From Cantharellus purpuraceus (lineage: Eukaryota > Basidiomycota > Agaricomycetes > Cantharellales > Hydnaceae): a stretch of DNA of 64,000 nucleotides. Shown here piece after piece: positions 1 to 10,828 of the stretch (the first letter of the stretch is position 1; each line of letters opens with the position of its first letter). The notes beneath the pieces are model-generated. The model saw only the letters and a list, made by a program, of their open reading frames with translations. It searched no databases and had not been told where the DNA came from. Position numbers and translations under genes: made by a program. Location of the stretch: NCBI GenBank assembly GCA_025174535.1, contig JALBUN010000047.1:558001-622000 (forward strand). The letters run 5' to 3'.

Positions 1-23
1 TATCGACACATCATACAGTTGTC

Positions 24-2125
24 TCATGCAGCCACCTGGCGGATGACCCGCTCCACCTCAAGGGTCTGTGGTTTGATGCTGGTCTTGAAAGGCATGGGAG
101 CGCTGGTGTGAAACGCTCGTAAAGTTATCAAATCAAGAAAGGGTTTAGCAAGTACCTAAACAATCCTGGTGTGTAGTCCCGTCGTGGTGTTATCGGGTTT
201 CCATCTGCACCGATCGCCTTTTGGATGTCGAACATTGCCAGGACAGATGCAACAGCCAGCCACGTGAACTCATCAACGACGTGGCGGCCTGGACACATTC
301 TGTTTTCATGTGTTACATCGGAGTGTTAGTGACCACTGGCCTGAAAGTGGTATATCATGACTGACCGTTTTCCAAACCCAAAACCTTCCATCGTGGAATC
401 GGCGCAACGTCCGTTGGCATCGAGATGGCGTTCGGGAATGAATTCGAATGGTTTCGAGTACTGTGTTTCGTCATGCAGAACCGACCTGTTAATGTGACTT
501 AGCCACGTACATTAGATGAAACTCGAAAGACGTACCACGTGTTGAAAATGACCAAACTTCCAGCTGGGATGAAGTATCCCCCGACTACATCGTCCTTGGC
601 AAGACAACGAGGTAAACCTAGGGTCGCCGAATTACATAATTGAATACAAAACGTGGCAAGAAGAAGGAAACGAGAAGCTTCTTACCCACGGGCGCTGGGG
701 GCGTCAACCGGAAGAGCTCTTTCACAAATGCTTCTGTGTAGGGTAACGAGGGTCTGTCGTCGTGCTTGGGCAGTCGGTCTTTCCCACAGTGATCGTGTAT
801 TTCTCGTTGAGCTTTGCGTTGGGCGTCGGGATAGAGTGTCATGATGAGTAAGGACGAGAGGAGCATAGATTTGGTGCCGGTTACTCCCGCTGCGTTTGAC
901 ATCAATTCAAAACACGGAAGAGATAAGAATGGTAAGTGGGCTGAATCACATTGCAAGATAGGGTGTTAAGTGCGTACCATTGTAGGAGGTGGCGGCGGTT
1001 TGTTTGATGGAGAAATCATCTTGGCTGTCTGCGAGGAGAGTTGAGATGTACGAAGCGGCTGCCTTTCCTTGCGCCTGTGTAAAACGAATAAACACACGGA
1101 ACACAAGCCATACAAGGGAAGCACTGCCCACCATTTCTTGCTTGACCTTTTCCATGGGTCCGTGAAGGATCTCTTGACATGTCGCGAATGCCGTTCTGGC
1201 GTCCTTTTGAAAGCCGCCTCCGATCATCCACTCGGGGATATAACGGACTGCAAAGGAAAACAATGAAAAACTGTTCCTGAAACGCGCTGAATACTCACAA
1301 CTTGGGAATACATTAACGAGATATGTGCCGCTCGAGATTGCCTTGCTCGTTTCACGCAATGACTTGTTATGTGCCGCCAAAAATTCGTCCTCACCAGTTG
1401 CGGGGATGTTATGCCCATACAGAGTCTTCATGAAAAATCCTATAACAGTTCTGACAAAAGACGTGTTTGAGCCACAGATAGCCTGGTTACACTTGATCGA
1501 ACAATGCAAGATTACCTCTCAACATGGTTGAAAAAGTTTTCTGGGTCGTCGAGTAAGTTGACAAGGAGGCGGTGGACTTCTTGTGTTTCGTAGCCGCGCC
1601 ACTGTTGGACCGATTGTGGATTCATGGCTTGGCCGAGGACTTTGCGGCATTGTGTCCACTGCGGGCCTGGCTGCAAAAGGCCAACGAGCCACCCGCCGTA
1701 CCCCATCCTGACACACCATTGACTTGAGTATAAACGTATATGAACACCACGACATACATGTTCAACATGGGTGCGTTTGGGCGATTTGAATAGAGACCTG
1801 AGCGGGACTCGAAGAGTTCACGACACAACTCGCCGCTATTTACGAGCACCACGCGCATCCCCAGGACGTGTACGGACACAATGGGGCCATACTCCTTCGC
1901 CCACTTGGCGTATGTCAGCCACTCTCTCTCCATGGGCACATCGCGAATATTCCCGAGGATGGGTATGCCCTTCGGCCCCGGTGGAAACGGCGGATTGCTG
2001 CGGCGGATGGCGACACGGTATAAGAACACGCCAAGGACGCACACCGCTAATGCTACGTAGGGAGCATCATCGAAGGAGGGAAGAGAGGGAAGAGCCTGGG
2101 AGAGAGACGTCATGTCAAGCAGCAC
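24..2125 (-). CDS. Cytochrome P450 monooxygenase (multi-exon)
   Basis: Complete P450 of about 525 residues in roughly ten exons; a membrane-bound haem-thiolate monooxygenase by family. The N-terminus has one membrane anchor (about residues 24-40) and then the proline hinge PPFPPGPKGIPILGN. Further landmarks are ExxR (KELFR), the FIPERHL segment, and the haem loop FGFGKRMCPGRH, which an intron splits between R and M. The style matches fungal P450s often annotated as O-methylsterigmatocystin-oxidoreductase-like. The I-helix oxygen-activation motif is odd: AGVTGT where AG(A)(D/E)T(T/S) is expected. The start is at 2125 (MLLDMTSL), with an in-frame ATG four codons later; the stop lies at 24-26. 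It is divergent from the P450 at 2722 across about 600 bp. Substrate unknown; the UbiA and GMC neighbours suggest oxidation of a terpenoid or meroterpenoid. Confidence 0.9.
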
Positions 2126-2721
2126 AGCAAGACGAAGTTCATGCCATGGTATGACTAGTGTGAGGTCATATATACCTATCTGGATAGACTAACCGATATA
2201 TTTTATCAACGATATAATTATTTAACTTTAATAATCACGTCAAGTAAAAACGAAAACTAGACACTTGCTACTGGCTATGGGACCCATGTCCCATGTCGGT
2301 CTGTCATTGGGACTGTCGTGTTCACCACGACAGGACCCACAGGGCGTGGGCCGTTGCCTAGATGTGCGTATGAGACGGAGCCCACGGAGGCAATATTCGT
2401 CGGAGACAACGCAAGAGCAGGTGCAGGGTCAGCGAGATATGGCACCATCCCTACATGTCACTTCATATACCGCCGGAGCCTTGCCTTCGATCAGAATGGA
2501 ATTCAGCGCTTAGGCCCCTTGAATGGTTCCATTATTATTATATAATTCATCGTGATGAATTCCCGAAGAAGCAGAGTTCCAGGTTGACTTCCTCGGGCCT
2601 ACATGCATATTTATAGACTAGCGTACCTCGGGTATTATCCAAATGGACTCTTGATCTACTCACCACATTCGCAAATCCCCGCGCAGGCTACTTAGTAGTA
2701 GAAGAACCGCTGTTTCCTATC
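2126..2721. promoter_or_regulatory. Divergent intergenic region between two P450 genes
   Basis: About 600 bp separates the start codons of two head-to-head P450 genes. It is AT-rich near 2190-2240. I see no convincing coding exon; the short open frames at 2265-2545 have no recognisable domain. It probably holds both promoters. Confidence 0.45.
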
Positions 2722-5103
2722 ATGTTCTTGCTAGCCATCCTTGCGCTCCTTGCTCTCGCTATCCTCACTATCCTTGTCTTATTCAGATCCCGCGAGCCCG
2801 GGTTAGCATACTTACCGGGTCCTCGGGCGTCTTCATGGATTATAGGTTAGCCGTTAAGTCGCCTTGTACCCCTCACTACTGATGGCTTGCAGGCAACCAA
2901 GCCCAGTTGATGCAGTCGGAAGCGGGTGTCGCCAATCGTCAGTGGAGTGAACAGTTTGGAGATGTGTACCGTTTCAAGAGCTGTTTTGGGGTAAAGCGTT
3001 GTTTCTCAAACGTTATTCGAGCTGCAATTGAGAGACTATCTCAGGTGGAGTGGTTGATGCTGAACGACCCCATGGCCATTGCGCATGTATTGCAGGGCCA
3101 GACGACGACATATCACTTGGAAGAGTCGCTGCGAGAGTTTCTTCGTATGGTGACAGGTTGGTACAGTATTTGCACGCGTGGCCTAGTCTTCTTACGTTTG
3201 GTCTCAGGAAAAGGCATCATCTATGCCGATGGTAAGAGTATGCGTCGCAGCCAGCAGTGAATCCGTTCGATAACTTGTTAATAGGTCCAGACCATGCTCG
3301 GCAAAGAAGATTGCTACAACCTTCTTTCAGCCCACCTTTCGTCAAGGGGCTTGCACCGCAGTTCGCCGGTTGTGCTGGACGAGTAAGTCACGATGATAAG
3401 CAAACAGACAACCTACCGCTAATATGCCAAATAACGCAAGGTAGCGCAAGCGTGGCAGCGATTGTTATCCAAGAGCGATGGGAACACGGTCGAGATTGAC
3501 ATGTATGAATGGGCAGAGTGCTTGACAATGGAAACCATTGGACAAAGTGAATTTCCCCCGATGCTTTGTTTGTACAAAATGCTGACACGTCAACAGCGGC
3601 GTTTGGTGTTCGGTTTGGTGCCATCGAAGGGGAGAAACATAAACTCGCTCAGTAAGTTGTAAAAGTCATCCATACAGCGGCAAAATCTCAACAACCAATA
3701 CAGGGCATACCAGGGGTTCCTCAGTACAGCATTTTCCCAGCCAAACAAGTTCTTCATCGCACTCCAGGCTCTGGTCCTCCACATGCCGCCCTGGCTTCTG
3801 TACTTGACAGATCGTCTCCCAATAAAACGTATCCAGGCTTTAAGAGCCGCCCAAGCGAGCAGCCTCGCATTTGCGAGGACGCTAATTCGAGAGAAGCGGA
3901 GTCGGGAAGAATTTACGAAGGAAGACAAGGATATTTTGAGTATTTTGAGTGTGTTGATTGCTCTTTGTCTGCCAAAAGGCATGTGTTAAATGCCCTTTAG
4001 CGAGAGCCGGTGAGGCGGATGCACGAGGAAAATTTACTCGTATGTCGGAAGAAGAGATTTATGCGCAGCTCACGTAAGCCACCCCTACACTGACTCATTT
4101 CACTGGCCAACAATTTGTTCCACAGGACACTCTTCGTTGCCGGATGTAAGCTAATTCCCGCACAATACGGCATTCCTTACGAGATTATCAGATGAAACTT
4201 CGTGTAACACCCTTACGTTTGCAATGTACGAAATCGCAAGAAATGCCTCCATTCAGGGTCGCCTGTATAGCGAAGTGGTCGAAGTCATCGGGCAATACTC
4301 GGATGACACGGACACGCTAGAGCACCACGTGCTCGAGCGGATGCCCTACCTCCAGGCAGTGGTTAAGGAGACGCTCCGTCTGCACCCGGTGGTCGCCCAT
4401 GGCATCTTCAAGGCCGGGACAGACAACGTCATTCCGCTATCGAAACCCATCATCACACCATCGGGCGAGAACCTGATGGCCGTTCCAGTGCAATCCGGAC
4501 AACGGGTTGTAAGTCCTCTTCCATGGTTCTGGGAATTGTTGAGCTTCAGGCTATTGGCTGACCGCTCCATGCACAGTTTTGTTCTTTTGATGGCGTGAAC
4601 AAGTCACAGCACGTTTGGGGCTCTGACGCTGATGAATTCAAGCCAGAGCGCTGGCTCGACGAACTTTTCGATCAAGTTTCCCACGATATGAGGTGTGGTG
4701 GGCCATATGGCAACCTGTAAGCATATATTAATCATCCTCTCCACCCATTTTCTGATTTGTGCTGATTTGCAAACGCGCAGATCAAATTTTGGAGGTGGAC
4801 CGAAAACGTGTATTGCGTGCGTAGTTTCCTCTCCCCCGTGTCTCTATTAGGACATTGCCTTTAGAGGCTGAAATTCCTCTGCCACATCCAGATGGCGATT
4901 TGCGTGAGTTTGTGTCTTTTCTAAAAACGTTTGTGCAGTCGTGACCGAAAACCGAGGCAGCGTAATCGAGTTACAGGCCTTTGTCGCTGTACTCGTGAGC
5001 AGGTTTCATCTCAAGATCGCCCCGGGATACTCTTTGCGAAGAGAAGGCTGTCATATTGTCGTCGTGAGTGTTACATTTGCAGGTGCACCTTATCATTCGC
5101 TGA
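2722..5103 (+). CDS. Cytochrome P450 monooxygenase (multi-exon)
   Basis: Second complete P450, about a dozen exons. It starts at 2722 with MFLLAILALLALAILTILVL, a clear membrane anchor, followed by the LAYLPGPRASSW hinge. The I-helix is canonical (LFVAGYETSCNTL), ExxR is ETLR, and the PERF-like segment is FKPERWL. The haem loop, reassembled over introns near 4810-4890, reads FGGGPKTCIAWRFA: the usual Gly two residues after the haem Cys is Ala. The next exon probably begins at 4961 (VIELQAF), which restores the family pattern WRFAVIELQAF. The last short exon gives VHLIIR before TGA at 5101-5103, so the C-terminus is short for the family and is the least certain part. It lies between a divergent P450 and a convergent UbiA gene. 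Confidence 0.88.
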
Positions 5104-5714
5104 TATCTGGTTCTGCGGCGCTTGGTAGACGCCTACGGGAAGAGGCCAAGAACGTCGTGGACCATGGATGCCCTTGATAATCGAACCTCGGTCTACATCA
5201 CACGAGGCTACGTATGTCGTGGCGGCGTAGCCGCAGCAGACGAAGAAGGGCATAAAAATGGGTCTGGATCTGTGCTGGTAGCTGTGAAATTGCAACTCAG
5301 GCGCCCCCCCCCCCACCCCCACGTGTTAGTATGCGAGGCCTGAACTAGTTAGTGTAGTGTGATATAGGTTAATCTCAAACCTTGTAACTGAATCAGCGTT
5401 GATGGCGCGCTTTTTTTTGCCTTTGTATATATAGTACATATTCGATAGCCACTCCTACGGGGTCGCCGGCGAGTAGCTAGCTTTGTTACAAATTTATCCA
5501 CGAGATATAGGCAGGAACGAATATATTGGGAAAATCAATACGCATTCATGCGCTGCTACATAAGAAAACAACCACGTGAATATACTAGTATGTAATAATG
5601 GTTAGCTGCTTGGCTTGCAACTCGAACTCGTACAACTTGGGAAACCTTGGGACCAAACGTACAAATACAATTACAAATTAGGCGTAGAGACGCGAACAAG
5701 GAAATATGAGTGTC
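5104..5714. other. Convergent intergenic region with poly-C tract
   Basis: No gene is seen between the ends of the P450 (+) and the UbiA gene (-). It contains an 11-base C run at about 5304-5314 followed by A and five more C, and AT-rich stretches around 5400-5560 that could be 3' untranslated sequence. Confidence 0.5.
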
Positions 5715-6808
5715 CTAAGCCGAAAGGATATTCCAGCGGGCATGGGAGGGTAATATATGTGCCATGAAAAGCCACAACTATGATAGTGATAAGATGTCTG
5801 AATATAAATACAAACAGTTTGTACTCACATTGTATATTAGGTATGACCGGCTGTCCTCCTTTGATGTCCTAAAAGCGTAGTATCTCCAACCGGTGTATGT
5901 GCCGAAAGAGCAGAACATTATTTGCGAGAATAGGCCAAGCGACCAATGCGCAGTGAGCATTGTAGACCAGAACATCATCGCCAAGAGTGTGAACACGCGC
6001 GAAAATGACGGGGCGTAAATGGGAAACGTAACACGTCCGATCTCTGCATCCCCAACAACGTCCGCGAAGTCCTGAGCTTGTATCGTCGTAAAAATGACAC
6101 AAGCGCTGTACACTAGGGCTTGTCGTGCGATATGATCGAGTTGTGGCGTGCGGCCTGATGATATATGCAGTCACTGAAGATGAAGGCAGAAAACAAACGT
6201 ACCCATAATCATTGTGGCCCCCATCTCAAATGTAATGTATCCAAATACGTTGCACAGGTTCTTTCCTATCCAATGGCCAGCAAGGCCAAATTCGTCATAA
6301 ACGACCATGGTGCTGGTCAATCCTACACTGGTAGCGACAACACCCCCTCCGTATCGGCCGGACACAGCAAGGCACACGGGTATCAGGATGAATCTCAGAG
6401 CACTAGCATCTGCAAGAGATATGCGTCCAGAGGGAATAGGACGCCATGGTCGGTTGATCATATCCTCCTGAATGGTCTTGTATTGATTAGAAACGTTGCA
6501 TTGTAAAAGGTGGACCCAGATCCACATTAGTGCTTGTATGAAGTGAGTTAGTGACTGCACAGGGGCTACGACTGCGGCGAAGATTGACTGCGAGAAAGCT
6601 GAGTGACTGCTCTGGTTTGAGTGAGACGATAACTCACGATGGGAATGAAGATGGTCTTATAATCGGTGTACGTGAACAAAAACAGCGTATGTACGATGCT
6701 GCCAACTGCTGAAGAGAACCATCCTAGTGCGCCGTAGATATGAATAGAAGTATGCACGATGCTGAAGGACACCGGAGAGAGGGTGATGAGGCATTGCGGA
6801 TGCGACAT
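5715..6808 (-). CDS. UbiA-superfamily membrane prenyltransferase / terpene-cyclase-like enzyme
   Basis: Four-exon gene for a polytopic membrane protein of about 315 residues, mostly hydrophobic helices. Exon 1 is 6808-6638; exon 2 starts at 6587. The first acidic site sits in NQYKTIQEDMINRPWRPIPSG (split here as NQYKTIQED then MINRPWRPIPSGRI). The second is YDEFGLAGHWIGKN, and a third conserved stretch is IQAQDFADVVGDAEIGRVTF. The last exon (LWLFMAHILPSHARW) restores the family ending and stops at 5715. The INRPWRPIPSGR and QAQDFADVVGD signatures fit fungal UbiA-type enzymes. These use polyprenyl diphosphates with Mg2+, either transferring the prenyl group or cyclising it, as in the Fma-TC bergamotene synthase of the fumagillin pathway. 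It does not look like COQ2 or COX10. Cyclase versus prenyltransferase cannot be settled from sequence. Two P450s and a GMC oxidase nearby suggest it makes the scaffold. Confidence 0.88.
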
Positions 6809-7973
6809 TGTCGAAGGTAATCGGCTTGGCAGCCTTTAGATATCAAGAGTCGTCCTTCGTACCGAACATTCGCCCAATAACAGTGTGTCATTTTGTTACT
6901 GTTTCAGCGCTGGCTGTGATTGTTCTTCAAGGTGAACCGTTTTGGTAAAACTAGTTAGTAACTACGGTGAAAGCCCAGATCGATCGGAAGATCATCTTCT
7001 GGCCCGTACGTCAAGCCGGCAAGTAATGTGAAGAGATGACTGAGTTACGAATTTGTTATGAACGTCAGGGGACAAGATCACAGTGTAGCCACCTTGACGG
7101 CAGGTGCAATCAGGTGCGATCTCATCAAAGTGGCAGTCAGCGCCTCAGCTGCCTCAGGATGCCTCATGTCGCGTTCCTATGGTCGGCATAACTGCAGGGA
7201 GCCGGTTAAATTACCGCTCTTTCTCCCTAGTGGCGTGGATTACCCTGGCTTCTTCCACTTGCATCTGCTGACCTCTGAGCGCTGAGCAGCCCCCTTCCAA
7301 GTTCTACAACGTCCCATTCTCACAGAAGTTCCATCGGGGCGTGACACGCGAAAGAAGCTCACGTGCCTTTGGTCCGTGCGAGCTTAGGGTCAGGGGGGTG
7401 GTGTGGAGTTGAAACCTGGGGAATGAGATCGTTTTCCAGGATGACGCGTGATGGGACATTGTGCATTTGCATTAGGTTTGGCAGCGTATTAGCTGTTGGG
7501 CCACCCGAGCTTGGCATGCTGGCAGGCCGTCAGTGTCGTCCTTGGGTAAACCTCCGAGTGCTGTGCACGCGCTGGAGGTTGCTAAGAGCTTTGACGTTGG
7601 GTAGTTCAGTACTATATATACATGGAGGAACCTGAAGGGTTAGCGAAGACAGGACTAGCCTTCGATATCTATCCCTGTAAAGGGCCGCACAGCATTGCTG
7701 AGATGCAGACTCGGATCGACAGTGTGGCACGGACGGTGACAGTAATGAACAGGAAGTGCTAGATGCTCCCCTAAAGAGCGATGGACAAAGTAGATTACTG
7801 TCAATTAAATTTTCTCTTTTCAATACCATATACATGTTTTTGGAGGTCAGAACAATTTAATGCTTTTTACAAGGGAGAAGTCATGACATATCATCATTAC
7901 ATTCGTGGTGTCGAGTTCCAGCAGCTGAGTTGTGAAATCACCGACTGTCCCGACTAGGAGAGGCTATGGCAAT
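6809..7973. other. Intergenic region upstream of UbiA and downstream of GMC gene
   Basis: About 1.2 kb without a supportable gene. Open frames at 7058-7285 and 7363-7635 (+) and 7530-7835 (-) are short and have no known motif. It should contain the UbiA promoter next to 6808. Confidence 0.5.
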
Positions 7974-10828
7974 CTACGGGCCCTGCTTGATCATGGCGGC
8001 AGCCTGAAAAAAAAAAAAAAAAACAATAACTGTTAGCTTCACTGCATTCGAGGCATAGAAATTGCAAGAGTCAGAACTTTTTCTCCGATGGCATACGCTG
8101 TCGCCTGGATGTGCGCCGCGAGCGGCATTGGGATGATGCTAGTGTCAGCAATCCGGAGATTGGCGGTGCCGTACACCCTCAAACGACTATCGACGACTCC
8201 TAGTTATATGTGATGGATCAGGGACAGAGGAACATACAGGCTCCAAATGTATTCCTTACCTCCTAGCTCGCGACGAGCCATGGGGCAGCTTCCTAAAACC
8301 ATAATGAGATCAAGAAATTTCAAACCAATTGTAGAGTTCAACACACCCATCTGGTGAGACCCTGACTACATCAGGACATCAACAATCAGCTGAATCAAGA
8401 TGGAATTTGCAAAACGGTCTCTTACAGCAAAGGCAGCACGGATATATCTGTCACGGGTAATGGTAGGCATTGTAAGATGTACGCAGCAATAGGACGTACC
8501 CAGCGAGTTCCTCGTCCCCAGGGAAGGGAGCAGGAGGGAATGAAACCGACTGAATAATGTTTTGCATGGGGGGCGTGTCCGCAAACTTCTGTACTAGCTT
8601 GTATCCATCAACCAACATTGCAAGATCTGGCAATGTCAAACTTAAATTTCGGATCTTACTTTCATGAAACACCGGGTTCCTGCTCACCAAAGTCATTGCT
8701 GAGATAACCAGGGTCAATTGTGGGCACAGCCATAGGATCTTTGGAGTTGATGTGCTAAGGATCATTAGATGATGGTTATTAGTTCTCCTTGAAACAAACT
8801 CTAGTCACAAACATACCACGGAACCGCGGCTAAAGGGATGCTAAAACATCAGGTCGTCAGGTGACAGCCCCGGGACTCGAGATTCATAGTATATACCTGA
8901 ATACCCGCCATGACGACAAAGTAGCTCTTATCAGGTTCTGGCATGACAAATCCCTTCGAGAAGAGAACCACTTCTATATCTGGGACATCTCCTGCCTTCA
9001 TCCACGAAGTCTGGATTTCATACTGTGCCTTCTGGAGAGGTGTGAGGTTGTCGTTCTTGATGGATGCCTCTAGCTTTTCCAGATGGGTCTGCAGTTTATC
9101 CTTGGGGGTGCAAGAGCTAAGGGGCAAGAATACGACGGCGCTTTCTGTGGCAGCAAGCCAACCTTTCTTCTGCGATTCACTGGTAATGACGGTTGTTAAT
9201 CAAACGTGGTCGGATAGTATATTGGACACACTATAAGGCCGTTTGTTCCTCTTTGAAAGCAGCATTGATTCGTAATTCGTCTGTAGGTAAAGAGAATGAT
9301 ACCTCACTTCACACAGGAAAGATATGTCGTACCAAAAGTGCGAATGCCAGGCTTGGCAAGAAATTGGATGGGGGCAAAGATGTGATCCTGCAGGTTTTCG
9401 CCAACTCCAGGTAAATCAACAAATGTCTTGATACCCAAGTCGCTGAGTAACTTCTGGTTGCCAATACCTTACGGAAAGTCTCAGAGAATAGAAGCCAAAT
9501 GTGTTTTTGATTAGATTACGCTTACCAGAAAGTTCGAGAATTTGAGGCGTTTGAATAACTCCCGCGGAGAGGATCACCTCCTTTAGCGCGGTAACTGAGA
9601 ATGCGGCCCCATCCACATCGAGAGAAACCCCAGTCGCCACAATGTTCCCATTGGCATCTGGCGCATCCTTGAACACAACCTTGGTAACCTAGATGATATA
9701 TACTCAACGAAACCAGTCCTGCAAACGATGGATCAAACAACATACACGTGCACCAGAGAGAATAACGAGGTTCTTCCTCGCTGATGCGACGGGTAGATAA
9801 GAATTAGCGGCATTCGAACGAATGCCCTTGTCCTGATTAATTGAATTCATAACATTGTATATGCCGGTCTTGTTTCCTCCATACTGAACCATCAAAGTCA
9901 AGATGAATCAAACCCAATGTTATAGCAGCACAAACCGGATTAGCGTTTGTCGGAACACCAAGCGCGTTCCAGCCCTTGACATAGTGTGGGATGATATCGT
10001 TATACACGGCGTTGTACGAGACCTTATCAGAAGTTACCATATTTATGCCACACGTCAAAGGGATTCATTAGGTACCTTCACCGGCCCCGAAGTACCATGT
10101 GGGTCAGGAACTCCGGATGTTACGACACGATCCTTGGATTCTGACAAGGACGGATAGGAATCTGGAGTTGAAGCAACTTGCTCACAATTGCGGAGATGAG
10201 GCAACAGGCTATCCCAGTCCCAGCCTGTTTAATAAGCAAGACACTTAGGAGAGACTGGCACAGAACACGGTAAAGTACGAACCGTCAGCATCGCTCAATA
10301 TCTTCCATGCATCATAATCCTTTTTAGACCCACGATCCCAACCCAAGAAATTGGTGGCAGAAGAACCGCCTAGCAACTTTCCTCTAGACAGGCAGATTAT
10401 CAGTGACGACATAGCAGTGAAGAACCTCAAGTTGCATCAAACCTGGGAACAGGAATTGAACGATTAGCAGCACCAGCTTGGGGTGTTGTCGTAAAAGACC
10501 AGTCATATTTCGCATTACCCAAAGACTGAGCGACATTCCCGGGCACGTCAACGAGCGGATCTTTGTCGATGAACTGCCCAGCTTCGACGACACCAACAGT
10601 AACTTGAGGGTCCTCGGAAAGCCTGTAGGATAATCGATATCAGCGAGATCGCCACGTATGTCAACACGCACCTGACAGCAGTGGCCAGTCCGGAAGTCCC
10701 GCCACCTACAGCGCACGTACTCAACGTCAGATATGAAGCAAACAGCCTGTGGCACCCAACAACAGACCAATCACAATATAATCAAATGAAGACTTGGAGA
10801 ACACCTCTGCTGATTGTATGTTAGCCAT
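7974..10828 (-). CDS. GMC-family FAD oxidoreductase
   Basis: Multi-exon flavoenzyme of roughly 600 residues. The N-terminus has the dinucleotide-binding motif FDYIVIGGGTSGLATAVRL; intron 1 cuts inside VIG-GGTSG. Next come the GMC signature GKLLGGSSATNF, the second signature LSAGVIQTPQILELSGIG, and PGVGENLQDH. The C-terminal active-site region is SGSHQMGSCPMARRELGG (a tiny exon supplies SGSHQMG), then LRIADTSIIPMPLAAHIQATAYAIGEKAA with the catalytic His. No signal peptide precedes the FAD fold (MANIQSAEVFSKSSFDY), so it should act inside the cell, unlike secreted aryl-alcohol oxidases. Members oxidise alcohols or related substrates; the substrate here is unknown. Placed beside UbiA and P450 genes, it may oxidise a hydroxylated pathway intermediate. 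The last intron ends in a run of about 17 T (8007-8024, read on the minus strand). Confidence 0.93.

Noticed and set aside
7974..10828. Secreted aryl-alcohol oxidase annotation for the GMC gene
   Set aside because: No signal peptide precedes the FAD-binding motif, and the active-site loop (SHQMGSCPM) is not specific to that subfamily.
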